Positions 1-8,632 of a stretch of DNA of 32,711 nucleotides are shown here, in pieces. Source of the DNA: Plantactinospora alkalitolerans (lineage in GTDB: Bacteria; Actinomycetota; Actinomycetes; Mycobacteriales; Micromonosporaceae). Numbering within the stretch: the first letter of the stretch is position 1; every line of letters begins with the position of its first letter. Location: contig NZ_JADPUN010000127.1 of NCBI RefSeq assembly GCF_015690345.1, positions 1-32,711 on the forward strand. The letters are read 5' to 3'. Below the pieces are notes generated by a model that was not told where the DNA came from, searched no databases, and worked only from the letters and a program-made list of their open reading frames with translations. The position numbers were made by a program, and so were the translations under genes.

Positions 1-432
1 GCCACCGCCACCGCCACCGTCGCCGTCGCCGTCGGTCGTCACCGCGCTCGGCCAGCCTGCCTCCGCCTCGCGGAGCATCGCGACCGCCGAGACGATCTGG
101 CCCGGGGTGCAGTAGCCGCACTGGAACGCGTCGTGCTGGATGAAGCAGCGCTGCATCGGATGGAGTTCGCCGTCGGTGGCGAGCCCGGCGGCGGTGACGA
201 TCTCGGCCCCGTCGTGCGCGACGGCGAGCGCCAGGCAGCTGTTCACCCGCCGGCCGTCCAGCAGAATCGTGCAGGCTCCGCACTGCCCGTGGTCGCAGCC
301 CTTCTTCGGACTGGTGTTGCCGAGCCGTTCCCGGAGGGTGTCGAGCAGGGTGGTCCGGATGTCGACGCTGACCCGCTGTGCGGTGCCGTCCACCCGGAGG
401 TTGACCTCGACATCAATGATCTCGACGTCCAT
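1..432 (-). CDS. [2Fe-2S] small subunit of a xanthine dehydrogenase/CO dehydrogenase-type molybdenum hydroxylase (3' end outside window)
   Basis: This subunit passes electrons from a molybdopterin subunit to FAD or an acceptor through two [2Fe-2S] clusters. The 144 visible codons show the plant-ferredoxin cluster (C46, C51, C54, C66; core motif CDHGQCGAC) and the start of the helical second-cluster domain (CGYCTPG, C105 and C108). The final CxC motif would lie beyond base 1. ATG at 432 was chosen because AGGAGG stands 8 nt upstream (441-446). An in-frame ATG at 486 would add 18 residues but has no comparable site. The visible end runs into a low-complexity Asp-Gly/poly-Gly tract encoded by GCC/ACC triplets, which is odd at this point in the family. 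The FAD and Mo subunits are probably encoded further left. Family assignment is firm; the substrate cannot be told. Confidence 0.93.
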   Translation of the reverse strand, partial: MDVEIIDVEVNLRVDGTAQRVSVDIRTTLLDTLRERLGNTSPKKGCDHGQCGACTILLDGRRVNSCLALAVAHDGAEIVTAAGLATDGELHPMQRCFIQHDAFQCGYCTPGQIVSAVAMLREAEAGWPSAVTTDGDGDGGGGGG

Positions 433-574
433 GGGCGGGACCTCCTGGAGGATCGGGTCGCTACGAACACCCACAAAGTTAGCCATACCATCCCGGCAGA
501 GGACCGAAACGGGCAAAGCCCGCGCCAATGCCGTACGGCCTCCCGGTGCGGGACTCCGGTGAGCCCGCTCCGGC

Positions 575-1768
575 TCAGCGCGGCATCCGGTCGGTGGCGA
601 CCGACCCGTACAGGGCGAGCGCGGCGAGCAGGGTGGTGATCAGGCCCAGCGCGGCCAACGGTGGCAGCAGCCGGGCGACCGGCAACAGCAGCAGGGCCAG
701 GCCGGCACCGCCGAGTTGGACGACGGAGCCGGCCCGGACCGTCCGCCAGCCGACCCCGACCTGACCACAGAGGTAGCAGGCGACACCGCCGTAGAGGGCC
801 ACCAGCGCAACCCAGCCCAGTGGTGCGGAGGGGTCTGCGCCAACCGGATCGGAGAGCCGGGCGAGTACCTGCTCGATGCCGAGGGCGACGTAGATGACAC
901 CGGCGATCAGCGGGAAGTGCAGCAGCGAGTGGGCGTCCCGGGCCAGCCGGGCCCGGGGCGCCCCGTGCAACAGCTCCAGCTGGCGGCGGGTGACCGGCGC
1001 GACCGACTCGAAGTAGAGCAGCCAGAGGCAGACGGTCATCGCGAACCCGAGCAACGTGGCGGCCAGGATGGGCGCGTCGATGGGTGCCCCGCCGATGCCG
1101 ATCTCGACCGACACGATGGACTCGCCGAGGGCGATGATGAAGACCAGGCTGTGCCGTTCCGCGAAGTAGCCGGGGCTGCGCAGCCGCCATCCGCCGCCGG
1201 ACCGCGACACGATCTGGCCGCCACCCCAGTCGATGACCAGCACCGCGGTCCAGAGCAGCAGTTGCGGCGTTCCGCCGAGGAGCGCGCCGACCAGCAGCGG
1301 TACCGAGGCGACGGTCTGGGTGACGGCGTCCCGCAGAAGCTGCCGCCGGAGCGCGGGTTCGCCGGCCGCCGCGAACAGGTAGGTGCAGACGTACAACACC
1401 CGGACGACGAGGTAGGCGAGCGCGAGCGTCAGCGGGCCGTCCAACCGGCCGGAAGCGTGCCGGAACGAGTCCGGAACGACCAGGGCGACCACGAAGACGG
1501 CCGCCATCGCCGCGATGGCACCGGCCCGTACCACCCCGACATCGGCCCGGGCCTGGTTGCCGAGCCACGTGTAGGCCGACCAGGACCACCAGAGCAACGC
1601 CAGCAGCAGCAGGCCCCGGACCAGCGCGAGTGTGGTCGGCTCGTCGGCCATGAACGAGATGACCCGGGTGAACGCGAAGACGAAAACCAGGTCGAAGAAG
1701 ACCTCGAACGGGGTGACCCGGTGCGTCTCGTCGGCGAGCGCGATCGTTGGCCGGTGGATCCTCCGCAC
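575..1768 (-). CDS. LtrA-family (low temperature requirement A) integral membrane protein
   Basis: A 397-residue polytopic membrane protein of the bacterial LtrA family, whose molecular function is not established. The N-terminus carries the family's typical opening: a basic stretch, an Asp-Glu-x-His-Arg-Val motif, then FEVFFDLVFVFAFTRV as the first membrane helix. Many further hydrophobic helices follow to the C-terminus, for example ALLWWSWSAYTWL and LALLLLPVARLLPPLAALGL. The start is GTG at 1768, supported by family alignment of the N-terminus; only a weak GGAAG-like ribosome site precedes it. It lies 142 nt downstream of the [2Fe-2S] gene on the same strand and diverges from the AfsR-like regulator across 156 nt. 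No functional link to either neighbour is visible. Confidence 0.9.
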   Translation of the reverse strand: MRRIHRPTIALADETHRVTPFEVFFDLVFVFAFTRVISFMADEPTTLALVRGLLLLALLWWSWSAYTWLGNQARADVGVVRAGAIAAMAAVFVVALVVPDSFRHASGRLDGPLTLALAYLVVRVLYVCTYLFAAAGEPALRRQLLRDAVTQTVASVPLLVGALLGGTPQLLLWTAVLVIDWGGGQIVSRSGGGWRLRSPGYFAERHSLVFIIALGESIVSVEIGIGGAPIDAPILAATLLGFAMTVCLWLLYFESVAPVTRRQLELLHGAPRARLARDAHSLLHFPLIAGVIYVALGIEQVLARLSDPVGADPSAPLGWVALVALYGGVACYLCGQVGVGWRTVRAGSVVQLGGAGLALLLLPVARLLPPLAALGLITTLLAALALYGSVATDRMPR

Positions 1769-1911
1769 GTGCCGTCACTTCCGATCTCGGGGCCGACCGC
1801 GCCGGCCGACTACCCGTACAACGGATCACGAGTCCGACCGGCAACCCGAAGTTGGCCGCTGCCGGTGTGCGCCGCCGGATACCGGTGGCGGGCGGCCGGG
1901 CGGGACTGGGC

Positions 1912-1917
1912 GACAAT
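1912..1917 (+). promoter_or_regulatory. possible -10 element of the AfsR-like gene (near-leaderless start)
   Basis: GACAAT lies 7 nt before the ATG at 1925, so a transcript started from it would begin at or next to the start codon. No convincing -35 and no Shine-Dalgarno sequence is seen. The rest of the 156-nt divergent spacer (1769-1924) shows no clear operator. Weak, positional evidence only. Confidence 0.25.
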
Positions 1918-1924
1918 CAACGCC

Positions 1925-4900
1925 ATGCGGTTCGGCATCCTGGGTGCGACGGAGGTGTACGCGACCGACGGCCGCCGACTCGCCGTCGGTGGGCCGCGGC
2001 TGCGCGCCCTGCTGGTGCTGCTGCTCCTCGACGCGGGTCGACTGGTCTCGGCCGATCGGCTGATCCACGGCCTGTACGGCGACAACCCGCCGAACCGGGC
2101 CGCGAACGCGTTGCAGTCCCAGGTCTCCCGGCTGCGTCAGGTGCTGTCGGCGGCGAACGGGCCGGAGCCGCTGGTGGAGTTCCATCCGGCGGGGTACCGG
2201 CTCGCCGTCGACCCGGAGGACGTCGACGTGCACCGGTTCACCCGGCTGGCCGGGGCCGGACAGCGGGCGCTGGCCACCGACGACCGGCGGCGCGCCGCAG
2301 ACCTGCTGGGCGAGGCGCTGGCCCTGTGGCGCGGCGAACCGTTGGCGGACGTCCGCGACGCACCATTCGCGCCGCCCCAGGCCGTACGCCTCGACGAGCT
2401 GCGGCTGGCCGCCGCCGAGGACCGGATCGAGGCGGAACTCCGACTCGGTGCGGCCGGGACGATCGTGACCGAGCTGCGCGAGCTGGTGACGGCGTACCCG
2501 CTGCGGGAGCGACCGCGCGGTCAGCTGATGCGTGCGCTGCACGCCGACGGCCGGCGGGCGGAGGCGCTCGCCACCTTTGCCGACGCCCGGCGCCGCCTGG
2601 CCGACGAACTCGGCACCGACCCGTCCCCGGAGCTGACCGCGTTGCACGTGGCCGTGCTGCGGGACGATCCCGCGCTGGCTCCGGTCCGCACCGCCCGACC
2701 CGGGCCGCCGGCGGATCCGTCCGGCCCCGGCGTGCTTCCGCATCCCGGCCGGGGGATGTCCGGTGCGACCGGTGCCGAGCCGGCCGGCCCGGTCGGATCC
2801 GGCTCCTGGGGCCAGTCGACGGGATTGCCGGGGCAACTCAGCAGCTTCGTGGGCCGGGAGGAGGAGCTGCGCCGGGTCGGCAAGCTGCTCGGCGAGGCCC
2901 GGCTGGTCACCCTGCACGGCCCGGGAGGCGCCGGTAAGACCCGGCTGGCGATCGAGGCGGCCAGCCGGCAGGAGGGCGAGATCCGCCTGGTCGAACTGGC
3001 GTCGGTGACCGCCGGGGCGGACGTGACCCAGACGGTGCTCGCCGCGCTCCACCTGCGTGAGGCCGTACTGCATGGCCCGGGTACACCCCGGGACGCCGCC
3101 GACCGGCTGGTCGCGGCGCTCGCGGACCGGCGCCTGCTGCTGGTGCTCGACAACTGCGAACACGTGGTGGCCGACGCCGCCCGGCTCACCGACCGACTGC
3201 TCGGCGCCTGCCCGAAGGTCCGGGTTCTCGCCACCAGCCGGGAACCGCTCGGGCTCACCGGCGAGGCGCTGTGCCCGGTGTCCGGGCTGCCCCTCCCGCC
3301 GGTCGACGCGAGCCCGGAGACGGCCCGGGAGTACGCCTCGGTGCGGCTCTTCGCGCAGCGGGCCGTCGACGCGTCGCCGGATTTCGATCTCGACACCGGC
3401 AACGTGGCCGAGGTACTGCGGATCTGCCGTACCCTCGACGGCCTGCCGCTCGCCATCGAACTGGCCGCGGCCCGGCTCCGGGCCCTGCCGGTCGCCCAGA
3501 TCGCGGCCCGGCTGGACGACCGGTTCCGGCTGCTGACCCGGGGTAGCCGGGTGGCCCAGCCCCGGCACCAGACGCTGCGCGCGGTGGTGCAGTGGAGCTG
3601 GGACCTGCTGGACGAGATCGAGCAGCGGCTGGTCCGCCGGCTCACCGTGTTCGCCGGCGCTGCCGACCTGGATGCCGTCGAGCGGGTCTGTGGTCCGCTC
3701 GGGGCCGACGTTCTGGACGTGTTGTCGAGCCTGGTGGACAAGTCCCTGGTCGAGGCTGCTGGTGGGCGGTTCCGGATGTTGGAGACCGTGCGCGCGTTCG
3801 GCGCCGAGCGGCTGGTCGAGGCCGGCGAGGCAGACCGGCTGCGCGAGGCGCACGCCGCGTACTTCCTCGACCTTGCCCGGACGGGCGACGAGCGGCTGCG
3901 CGGCGCGGAGCAGTTGGAGTGGCTGCGCCGGTTGGACGCCGACCGCGACGACCTGCACGCCGCGCTGCGCCGGGCGCTGGCCGGCGCCGACACCGCGACG
4001 GCGCTGCGACTGGTCGCGGCCCTGTCGTTCTACTGGTGGCTGCGCGGGTTGCGGGGCGAGGGTGCCGCACTGGCCAGCCAGCTCATCGAGCGGTTCGACG
4101 CCGGTCCGCCGGCCGGTCTGGAGGAGGAGTACGCACTCTGCCTCCTGCACGCCTCCCTCGGCGGGTACGGCCGGGCGGTCCCGGACATCGGCGTCGCCGG
4201 CGCGATCCTGTGGAACCTGCACCGGCCGCCCCGGCAGCCGTTCATGCTCTACCTGTCCGGGATCGCCAATGGTCCACCGGTGGACATGTCGCAGTCGTTG
4301 GTGGCGTCGGAAAGCTGGGACGAGGTCCTCGGTACCGATCCGTGGAGTCGGTCGTTGGCGGCGCTCGGTATCGGGATGATGTGGATGCTCGAACGCCAGC
4401 ACGACCGGGCCCGGTCCCAGTTCGAGATCGCGCTGGCCGGCTTCCGTGCCCTCGGGGAGCGCTGGGGGACCATCCTGAGCCTGACAAGCGTCATAGATAT
4501 CGCCTACCGCGAAGGTGATCACACCTCGACCGAGGCGGTGGACGAGGCGCTGGGGCTGGCCGACGAACTCGACTCGACGCTGGACATGGCGGAGCTGCTG
4601 CGTACCCGGGCGGACGGCCGGATCAGCGTCGGCGACCTGGTCGGAGCGGGTGCCGACTACCAGCAGGTGGTGGAACTCGCCGTGCCGGCCGGAGCACCGG
4701 AACTGCTCGCCGCCGCGCACTACGGGCTCGGCGAGATCGCCCGGATCCGGGGCGACCTCGACCGGGCCCGCGAGCTGTGCGAGCAGGCGCTCGCGGAATG
4801 CCCCACCGGCTGGTTCGGCGCCGAGGGGGTCCGGCTCGGCGTACTCGGCACCCTCGGCAGGATCGCCGAGGCGACCGGTGACGTCGCGACGGCCCGCCGC

Positions 4901-5191
4901 CACTACCGCGAGGTGCTCGTCTCCACCCAGGGGATCTGGGAGCAGGAGACGGTTTCCACCGCCGTGGAGGGTCTGGTCGGGCCGGTGCTGCGGGACGGCG
5001 ACGCCGAGCGGGCCGCCCTGCTGCTGGGTGCGATAGCGGTCCTGCAGGCCGGCGCCGCGTCCGCGACCGGGGCCGGCCCGGTGGCGGACGCCACCCGGGC
5101 CCGGCTCGGCGGGGCGGCGTACGAGCGGATCGTCGCCCGGGGCGCGGGTATGAGCCGTGAGCAGGCGTCCGCGCTGCTCGATCAGCGGTGA
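1925..5191 (+). CDS. AfsR/SARP-family transcriptional regulator with BTAD, NB-ARC ATPase and TPR domains
   Basis: A 1088-residue multidomain regulator of the kind that activates secondary-metabolite or exporter genes in actinomycetes. Order: OmpR-type winged helix (about 1-95, opening MRFGILGATEVYATDGR), bacterial transcriptional activation domain (about 96-245), a Pro/Gly-rich linker, a P-loop ATPase with Walker A GPGGAGKT at 332-339, Walker B LLLVLDNCEH near 403-412 and the LATSRE motif near 435, then a long helical TPR-like region to the end. The reading frame stays open far upstream, but ATG 1925 fits the family N-terminus exactly. There is no good ribosome site, so translation may be leaderless. 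The DrrAB-type exporter genes begin 165 nt downstream on the same strand and are the nearest plausible targets (inference). Confidence 0.93.
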   Translation: MRFGILGATEVYATDGRRLAVGGPRLRALLVLLLLDAGRLVSADRLIHGLYGDNPPNRAANALQSQVSRLRQVLSAANGPEPLVEFHPAGYRLAVDPEDVDVHRFTRLAGAGQRALATDDRRRAADLLGEALALWRGEPLADVRDAPFAPPQAVRLDELRLAAAEDRIEAELRLGAAGTIVTELRELVTAYPLRERPRGQLMRALHADGRRAEALATFADARRRLADELGTDPSPELTALHVAVLRDDPALAPVRTARPGPPADPSGPGVLPHPGRGMSGATGAEPAGPVGSGSWGQSTGLPGQLSSFVGREEELRRVGKLLGEARLVTLHGPGGAGKTRLAIEAASRQEGEIRLVELASVTAGADVTQTVLAALHLREAVLHGPGTPRDAADRLVAALADRRLLLVLDNCEHVVADAARLTDRLLGACPKVRVLATSREPLGLTGEALCPVSGLPLPPVDASPETAREYASVRLFAQRAVDASPDFDLDTGNVAEVLRICRTLDGLPLAIELAAARLRALPVAQIAARLDDRFRLLTRGSRVAQPRHQTLRAVVQWSWDLLDEIEQRLVRRLTVFAGAADLDAVERVCGPLGADVLDVLSSLVDKSLVEAAGGRFRMLETVRAFGAERLVEAGEADRLREAHAAYFLDLARTGDERLRGAEQLEWLRRLDADRDDLHAALRRALAGADTATALRLVAALSFYWWLRGLRGEGAALASQLIERFDAGPPAGLEEEYALCLLHASLGGYGRAVPDIGVAGAILWNLHRPPRQPFMLYLSGIANGPPVDMSQSLVASESWDEVLGTDPWSRSLAALGIGMMWMLERQHDRARSQFEIALAGFRALGERWGTILSLTSVIDIAYREGDHTSTEAVDEALGLADELDSTLDMAELLRTRADGRISVGDLVGAGADYQQVVELAVPAGAPELLAAAHYGLGEIARIRGDLDRARELCEQALAECPTGWFGAEGVRLGVLGTLGRIAEATGDVATARRHYREVLVSTQGIWEQETVSTAVEGLVGPVLRDGDAERAALLLGAIAVLQAGAASATGAGPVADATRARLGGAAYERIVARGAGMSREQASALLDQR

Positions 5192-5212
5192 TCGCCGCCC
5201 GAGCACGGCGCC

Positions 5213-5262
5213 GACGACGAGCGGACCGGAACGCGGTCGGGTTCATCTCGTCCAGCGTCGTC
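5213..5262 (+). terminator. candidate stem-loop after the AfsR-like gene
   Basis: GACGACG (5213-5219) is complementary to CGTCGTC (5256-5262), and the overlapping GACGAG/CTCGTC pair (5216-5221 with 5247-5252) offers an alternative fold. There is no U-tract. It starts about 20 nt after the stop codon and could end the transcript or only attenuate it before the exporter genes. Nothing else is recognised in 5192-5356. Confidence 0.3.
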
Positions 5263-5356
5263 CGTCACCGGCGGTTCCGGAGACCGTCAGCCGAGGTGAC
5301 CGGGGCCGTCAGCGCGCGGTGAGTGCTTCGTCAGGGCCGTCGGCGACCGTCGGAGC

Positions 5357-6352
5357 ATGACAACCGATACACCAGCCGTCGTCGCCGAGGGACTGCACAA
5401 GCGGTACGGCACGACCAGAGCCCTCGACGGGTTCGACCTCACCGTGCCGGCCGGCACGGTATGCGGACTGTTGGGACCGAACGGGGCAGGCAAGACCACG
5501 GCGGTCCGGATTCTCTCCACCCTGCTCCGGTTCGACGCCGGCCGGGCCCGGGTGGCGGGGTACGACGTGACCCGGCAACCGGAGCAGGTCCGTGGCGTGA
5601 TCGGGCTGACCGGCCAGTACGCCGCCGTCGACGAGGTCCTCAGCGGCCGGCAGAACCTGATCCTCTTCGGTCGCCTGCACCACCTTCCGGTTCGGGCGGC
5701 CCGGCGACGCGCGGACGAGCTGCTGGCTCAGTTCGGGCTCACCGATGCGGCGGGCAAGTCGGCGGGGGAGTACTCGGGCGGAATGCGCCGCCGGCTGGAC
5801 CTGGCCGCCAGCCTGATCATGACGCCCCGGGTGCTCTTCCTCGACGAGCCGACCACCGGCCTCGACCCGCGCAGCCGCAACCAGCTCTGGACGGCCGTAC
5901 GCCGTCTGGTCGCCGACGGCACCACGGTGCTGCTCAGCACCCAGTACCTGGAGGAGGCGGACCAGCTCGCCGACCGGATCCTGGTGGTCGACGCGGGGCG
6001 GGTGGTCGCCGAGGGCACCTCGGCCGAGTTGAAGGCGCGGATCGGTGCCGACCGGATCGAGGTGGTGGTCCGGGACGCGGCGGAGCTGGGTGCGGCCGCC
6101 GCGGTCGTCGAACGGTTCGCCGCCGGGCCGGTCGAGGTGGACGTCGAGATCCGACAGCTCGGCGCGCCGGTCGTGGAGCGGGTCGCGGCGCTCGGCGACA
6201 TCATGCGGGCGCTGAGTGACGCCGCCATCGCGGTCGAGGATGTCGGCCTGCGCCGGCCGACCCTCGACGAGGCGTTCCTGCACCTGACGGGGCAGCGGCC
6301 CGCCGGTGTGCCGTCGGCGGACCAGCCGGCCGGAGCGGGGGTGGCGGCATGA
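5357..6352 (+). CDS. DrrA-type drug-exporter ABC ATPase
   Basis: A 331-residue ATPase that powers an ABC-2 exporter, related to the daunorubicin-resistance protein DrrA. It contains Walker A GPNGAGKT (40-47), Q-loop Gln near 87, signature YSGGM (139-143), Walker B LFLDE (160-164) and D-loop. The usual H-loop histidine is replaced by Gln in the STQYLEEAD motif, which is normal for the DrrA branch. The C-terminal 100 residues match the DrrA regulatory extension ending in the RPTLDEAFLHLTG motif. ATG 5357 is preceded only by a GGAG that sits too close, so initiation may be weak or leaderless. It overlaps the permease gene by ATGA. The substrate is unknown; hydrophobic drugs or antibiotics are typical for the family. 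Confidence 0.95.
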   Translation: MTTDTPAVVAEGLHKRYGTTRALDGFDLTVPAGTVCGLLGPNGAGKTTAVRILSTLLRFDAGRARVAGYDVTRQPEQVRGVIGLTGQYAAVDEVLSGRQNLILFGRLHHLPVRAARRRADELLAQFGLTDAAGKSAGEYSGGMRRRLDLAASLIMTPRVLFLDEPTTGLDPRSRNQLWTAVRRLVADGTTVLLSTQYLEEADQLADRILVVDAGRVVAEGTSAELKARIGADRIEVVVRDAAELGAAAAVVERFAAGPVEVDVEIRQLGAPVVERVAALGDIMRALSDAAIAVEDVGLRRPTLDEAFLHLTGQRPAGVPSADQPAGAGVAA

Positions 6353-7221
6353 CGAGCACCCTGCGGTCCCCGTCCCGGATGTCCGGCGCCGACTCCGCCG
6401 TACGACCGGATTCGGCTTCCGGCGGAGCGCTGGCCCGGTTCCGCCGGGCCCTGGCCGACGGCTGGGTGATGACCGGTCGCAACATGTCGCACGTGATCCG
6501 GTCGCCCGAGGAGATCGTGATCTATTTCAGTCTGCCGATCATGTTCGTGCTGGTCTTCGGCTACGTCTTCGGCAGCGGGATGGCGGTATCGGGTTCGGGC
6601 TACCGGGAGTACCTCCTGCCCGGCGTCTTCGTGATGACGATGCTGTACGGCCTCGGCGCCACCGCCAGCGGTATCGCCATGGACGTGAGCCGGGGCGTCG
6701 TCGACCGGTTCCGGTCGATGCCGATGGCCCGGTCCGCGCTGGTGGTCGGCCGGACGGGTGCGGACCTGCTCCGCGCCCTGCTGGAGATGGCCACGCTGGT
6801 CGTCTGCGGCCTGCTGGTCGGTTGGCAGTGGCGGAACGGCCTGGGCTCCGCGCTCGGCGCCGTGGGGCTGATCCTGCTGCTGCGGATCGCGCTCACCTGG
6901 GTGGGTATCTTCCTCGGCCTGGTGGTGCCGAACCCGGACACCGTCGGCGTGATCGTGTTCCCGCTCGCGTTTCCGCTCAGCGCGCTCTCCAACGTCTTCG
7001 TGTCGCCCGATCTGATGCCGCAGTGGCTCGGCACGATCGCGGCGTGGAACCCGCTCTCCGCGACGGTGGCGGCGGCCCGGGAGCTGTTCGGCAATCCAGG
7101 TACGGGTGGGGACTCGTGGCCGGCCGAGCATTCGCTGGTGCTGGCGATCGCCTGGCCGGTGCTCCTCATCGCGGTCTTCGCGCCGCTGGCCGTCCGTCGC
7201 TACCAGCGGCTGAGTCGCTGA
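6349..7221 (+). CDS. DrrB-type ABC-2 permease
   Basis: A 290-residue membrane subunit that pairs with the preceding ATPase. After a polar N-terminal 40 residues, the segment RNMSHVIRSPEEIVIYFSLPIMFVL is characteristic of ABC-2/DrrB permeases. About six hydrophobic helices follow, and the motif NPLSATVAAARELFGNPG near the end is typical of DrrB proteins. The start codon overlaps the stop of the ATPase gene (ATGA at 6349-6352), so the two are translationally coupled and made in similar amounts. It converges on the TetR gene, with 41 nt between the stops. Confidence 0.95.
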   Translation: MTSTLRSPSRMSGADSAVRPDSASGGALARFRRALADGWVMTGRNMSHVIRSPEEIVIYFSLPIMFVLVFGYVFGSGMAVSGSGYREYLLPGVFVMTMLYGLGATASGIAMDVSRGVVDRFRSMPMARSALVVGRTGADLLRALLEMATLVVCGLLVGWQWRNGLGSALGAVGLILLLRIALTWVGIFLGLVVPNPDTVGVIVFPLAFPLSALSNVFVSPDLMPQWLGTIAAWNPLSATVAAARELFGNPGTGGDSWPAEHSLVLAIAWPVLLIAVFAPLAVRRYQRLSR

Positions 7222-7238
7222 CGGTGGCGGTCGTCGTC

Positions 7239-7268
7239 GGCTGGGTCACCGGTGACGGTGGCTCAGCC
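7239..7268. terminator. candidate bidirectional terminator between drrB-type gene and tetR
   Basis: The convergent spacer holds the perfect 12-bp palindrome GTCACCGGTGAC (7245-7256), flanked by GGCTG (7239-7243) and CAGCC (7264-7268), which can also pair. The end of the outer arm enters the last codons of the TetR gene. No U-tract is present, which is usual in high-GC actinomycetes. Confidence 0.4.
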
Positions 7269-7838
7269 GCTGGCGTGGTGGGCGTCGAGCAGCGCCGTGG
7301 CGGTCAGCAGGCTCAGTCCGTCGAGGCCGGTGCCGTGGATCACCGATCGGGCGGCCGAGCCGTCGAACACGATGGTGAGCTGCTTCGCCAGCGTCTCGGG
7401 ATCGCGGGCGCCGGCCAGGGTCGCCTGCCGGGCGAAGTAGTCGGTCAGCAGTTGTTTGTGGTGCCGGGCGACCACGCTGGCCGGATGGCCCGGGTCGCGT
7501 AGTTCGGTGGCCGTGTTGACGAACGGGCAGCCGTGGAACTCCGGCTGGTCGGCGAACTCCTCCAGGCGTTCGAAGACACGCAGGATCCGCTCCCGAGGGG
7601 CCATCTCAGACGTGTCGTCCGGAAGATGGGCGGCGATTGTCGCCGGACCGTACTCGGCGAGGCTTTCCGCCACGAGTGCGTCCTTGGTCTCGAAGAGCTG
7701 GTACATGGTCCGCTTCGAGACGCCGGCCGTCTGGCAGAGCTTCTCGACGCCGGTCGTCGCGATGCCCTCGCGGGCGAACAGCTCGGCTGCGGCACGCAGC
7801 AGGCGCTCGCGCGGTAGGGCCCTGGCGGTCGAGGTCAT
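7263..7838 (-). CDS. TetR-family repressor, divergent from the short-chain dehydrogenase
   Basis: A 191-residue TetR regulator. Residues about 8-55 form the DNA-binding domain, with the helix-turn-helix TTGVEKLCQTAGVSKRTMYQLF. The ligand domain contains FHGCPFVNTATEL, a motif common to one TetR branch. The gene faces away from the dehydrogenase across 92 nt that hold two identical palindromes, so it very probably represses that gene and itself. A TACGCT hexamer (7850 to 7845 on this strand) lies 6 nt before the ATG at 7838, and TTTCCA 17 nt further upstream overlaps the first palindrome. This predicts a leaderless, autorepressed transcript (inference). No ribosome site is visible. The inducer is unknown. 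Confidence 0.93.
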   Translation of the reverse strand: MTSTARALPRERLLRAAAELFAREGIATTGVEKLCQTAGVSKRTMYQLFETKDALVAESLAEYGPATIAAHLPDDTSEMAPRERILRVFERLEEFADQPEFHGCPFVNTATELRDPGHPASVVARHHKQLLTDYFARQATLAGARDPETLAKQLTIVFDGSAARSVIHGTGLDGLSLLTATALLDAHHASG

Positions 7839-7860
7839 AGCGGCAGCGTACCCGCTGGCC

Positions 7861-7889
7861 TTGCGGTTGGAAACCGATCGGTTTACGGT
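7861..7889 (+). promoter_or_regulatory. promoter of the short-chain dehydrogenase
   Basis: TTGCGG (7861-7866) and TACGGT (7884-7889) are separated by 17 nt, a standard housekeeping-sigma arrangement. The predicted start site is near 7896. The first operator palindrome fills most of the spacer. Confidence 0.6.
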
Positions 7890-7908
7890 TGGCGAAACCG
7901 ATCGGTTT
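7871..7908. promoter_or_regulatory. two identical TetR operator palindromes
   Basis: The perfect 14-bp palindrome AAACCGATCGGTTT occurs at 7871-7884 and again at 7895-7908, 24 bp centre to centre. One copy lies between the -35 and -10 of the dehydrogenase promoter. The other covers the predicted transcription start. The first also overlaps the proposed -35 of the tetR promoter on the other strand. This geometry is that of a repressor site controlling both directions. Confidence 0.85.
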
Positions 7909-7930
7909 CCTAGCTTCCTGGAGATCCCAA

Positions 7931-8632
7931 ATGCAGATCGAAAATGCTGTCGTACTGGTGACCGGTGGCAACCGTGGCCTGGGCCGGGCCATCGCCGCCG
8001 AGGCGGTCGCCCGGGGCGCCCGGAAGGTCTACGCCGCCGCCCGTGATCCCCGTACCGTCACGAATCCGGACGTCGTGCCGCTGGCGCTCGACGTGACCGA
8101 CCCGGAATCGGTGGCCGAGGCGGCCCGGGTGGCCTCCGATGTCACAGTTCTGGTCAACAATGCCGCAAGCCTGGTCAACGCGGACTTCCTGGACTCGGAC
8201 GTCGAGGAGGTGCGTCGGGAGTTCGAGACCAACTTCTACGGGCCGCTCCGCCTCACCCGGGCGTTCGTGCCGAGCATCATCGACAACGGCGGCGGTCACG
8301 TTCTCAATATCAACTCCGCGCTCTCCTGGCTCGGGATCAGCGGCTCCTACAGCGCGTCGAAGGCGGCGTTGTGGTCGATGACGAACTCGCTGCGCCTGCA
8401 ACTGCTGCCTCGGGGGGTCGGGGTGACCGGGCTGCACGTCGGTTACATCGACACGGACATGTCGGCGCACGTCGACGCGCCGAAGATCTCTCCGGAGGAC
8501 GTGGCCCGGCAGGCGATCGACGGCATCGAGGCGGGAGCCTTCGAGGTGCTGGCGGACGAGACCAGCAGGCGGGTGCGGGGTGGCCTCTCCGCATCGGTGG
8601 ACGCGATGTATCCGCAGCTCGGCGCCGCCTGA
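7931..8632 (+). CDS. SDR-family NAD(P)-dependent oxidoreductase
   Basis: A 233-residue classical short-chain dehydrogenase/reductase. The cofactor-binding motif is TGGNRGLG (11-18), the structural NNAAS lies at 76-80, and the active-site tyrosine and lysine are Y140 and K144 (YSASK), with a serine near 129. ATG 7931 is preceded by GGAG with 7 nt spacing (7920-7923). The frame is open upstream, but that part runs through the operators and is not coding. The gene is presumably induced when the ligand of the divergent TetR protein is present, which suggests detoxification or modification of that ligand (inference). The substrate is not predictable. Its stop-codon region is duplicated downstream. 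Confidence 0.93.
   Translation: MQIENAVVLVTGGNRGLGRAIAAEAVARGARKVYAAARDPRTVTNPDVVPLALDVTDPESVAEAARVASDVTVLVNNAASLVNADFLDSDVEEVRREFETNFYGPLRLTRAFVPSIIDNGGGHVLNINSALSWLGISGSYSASKAALWSMTNSLRLQLLPRGVGVTGLHVGYIDTDMSAHVDAPKISPEDVARQAIDGIEAGAFEVLADETSRRVRGGLSASVDAMYPQLGAA

Noticed and set aside
716-1924. Upstream extension of the first AfsR-like reading frame
   Set aside because: It runs antisense through the LtrA gene and has no domain; the family N-terminus begins at the ATG at 1925.
1826-5206. Very long open frame antisense to the first AfsR-like gene
   Set aside because: Its translation is Gly/Arg/Gln/Pro-rich without any domain, while the plus strand encodes a complete regulator. It is a by-product of high GC at third positions.
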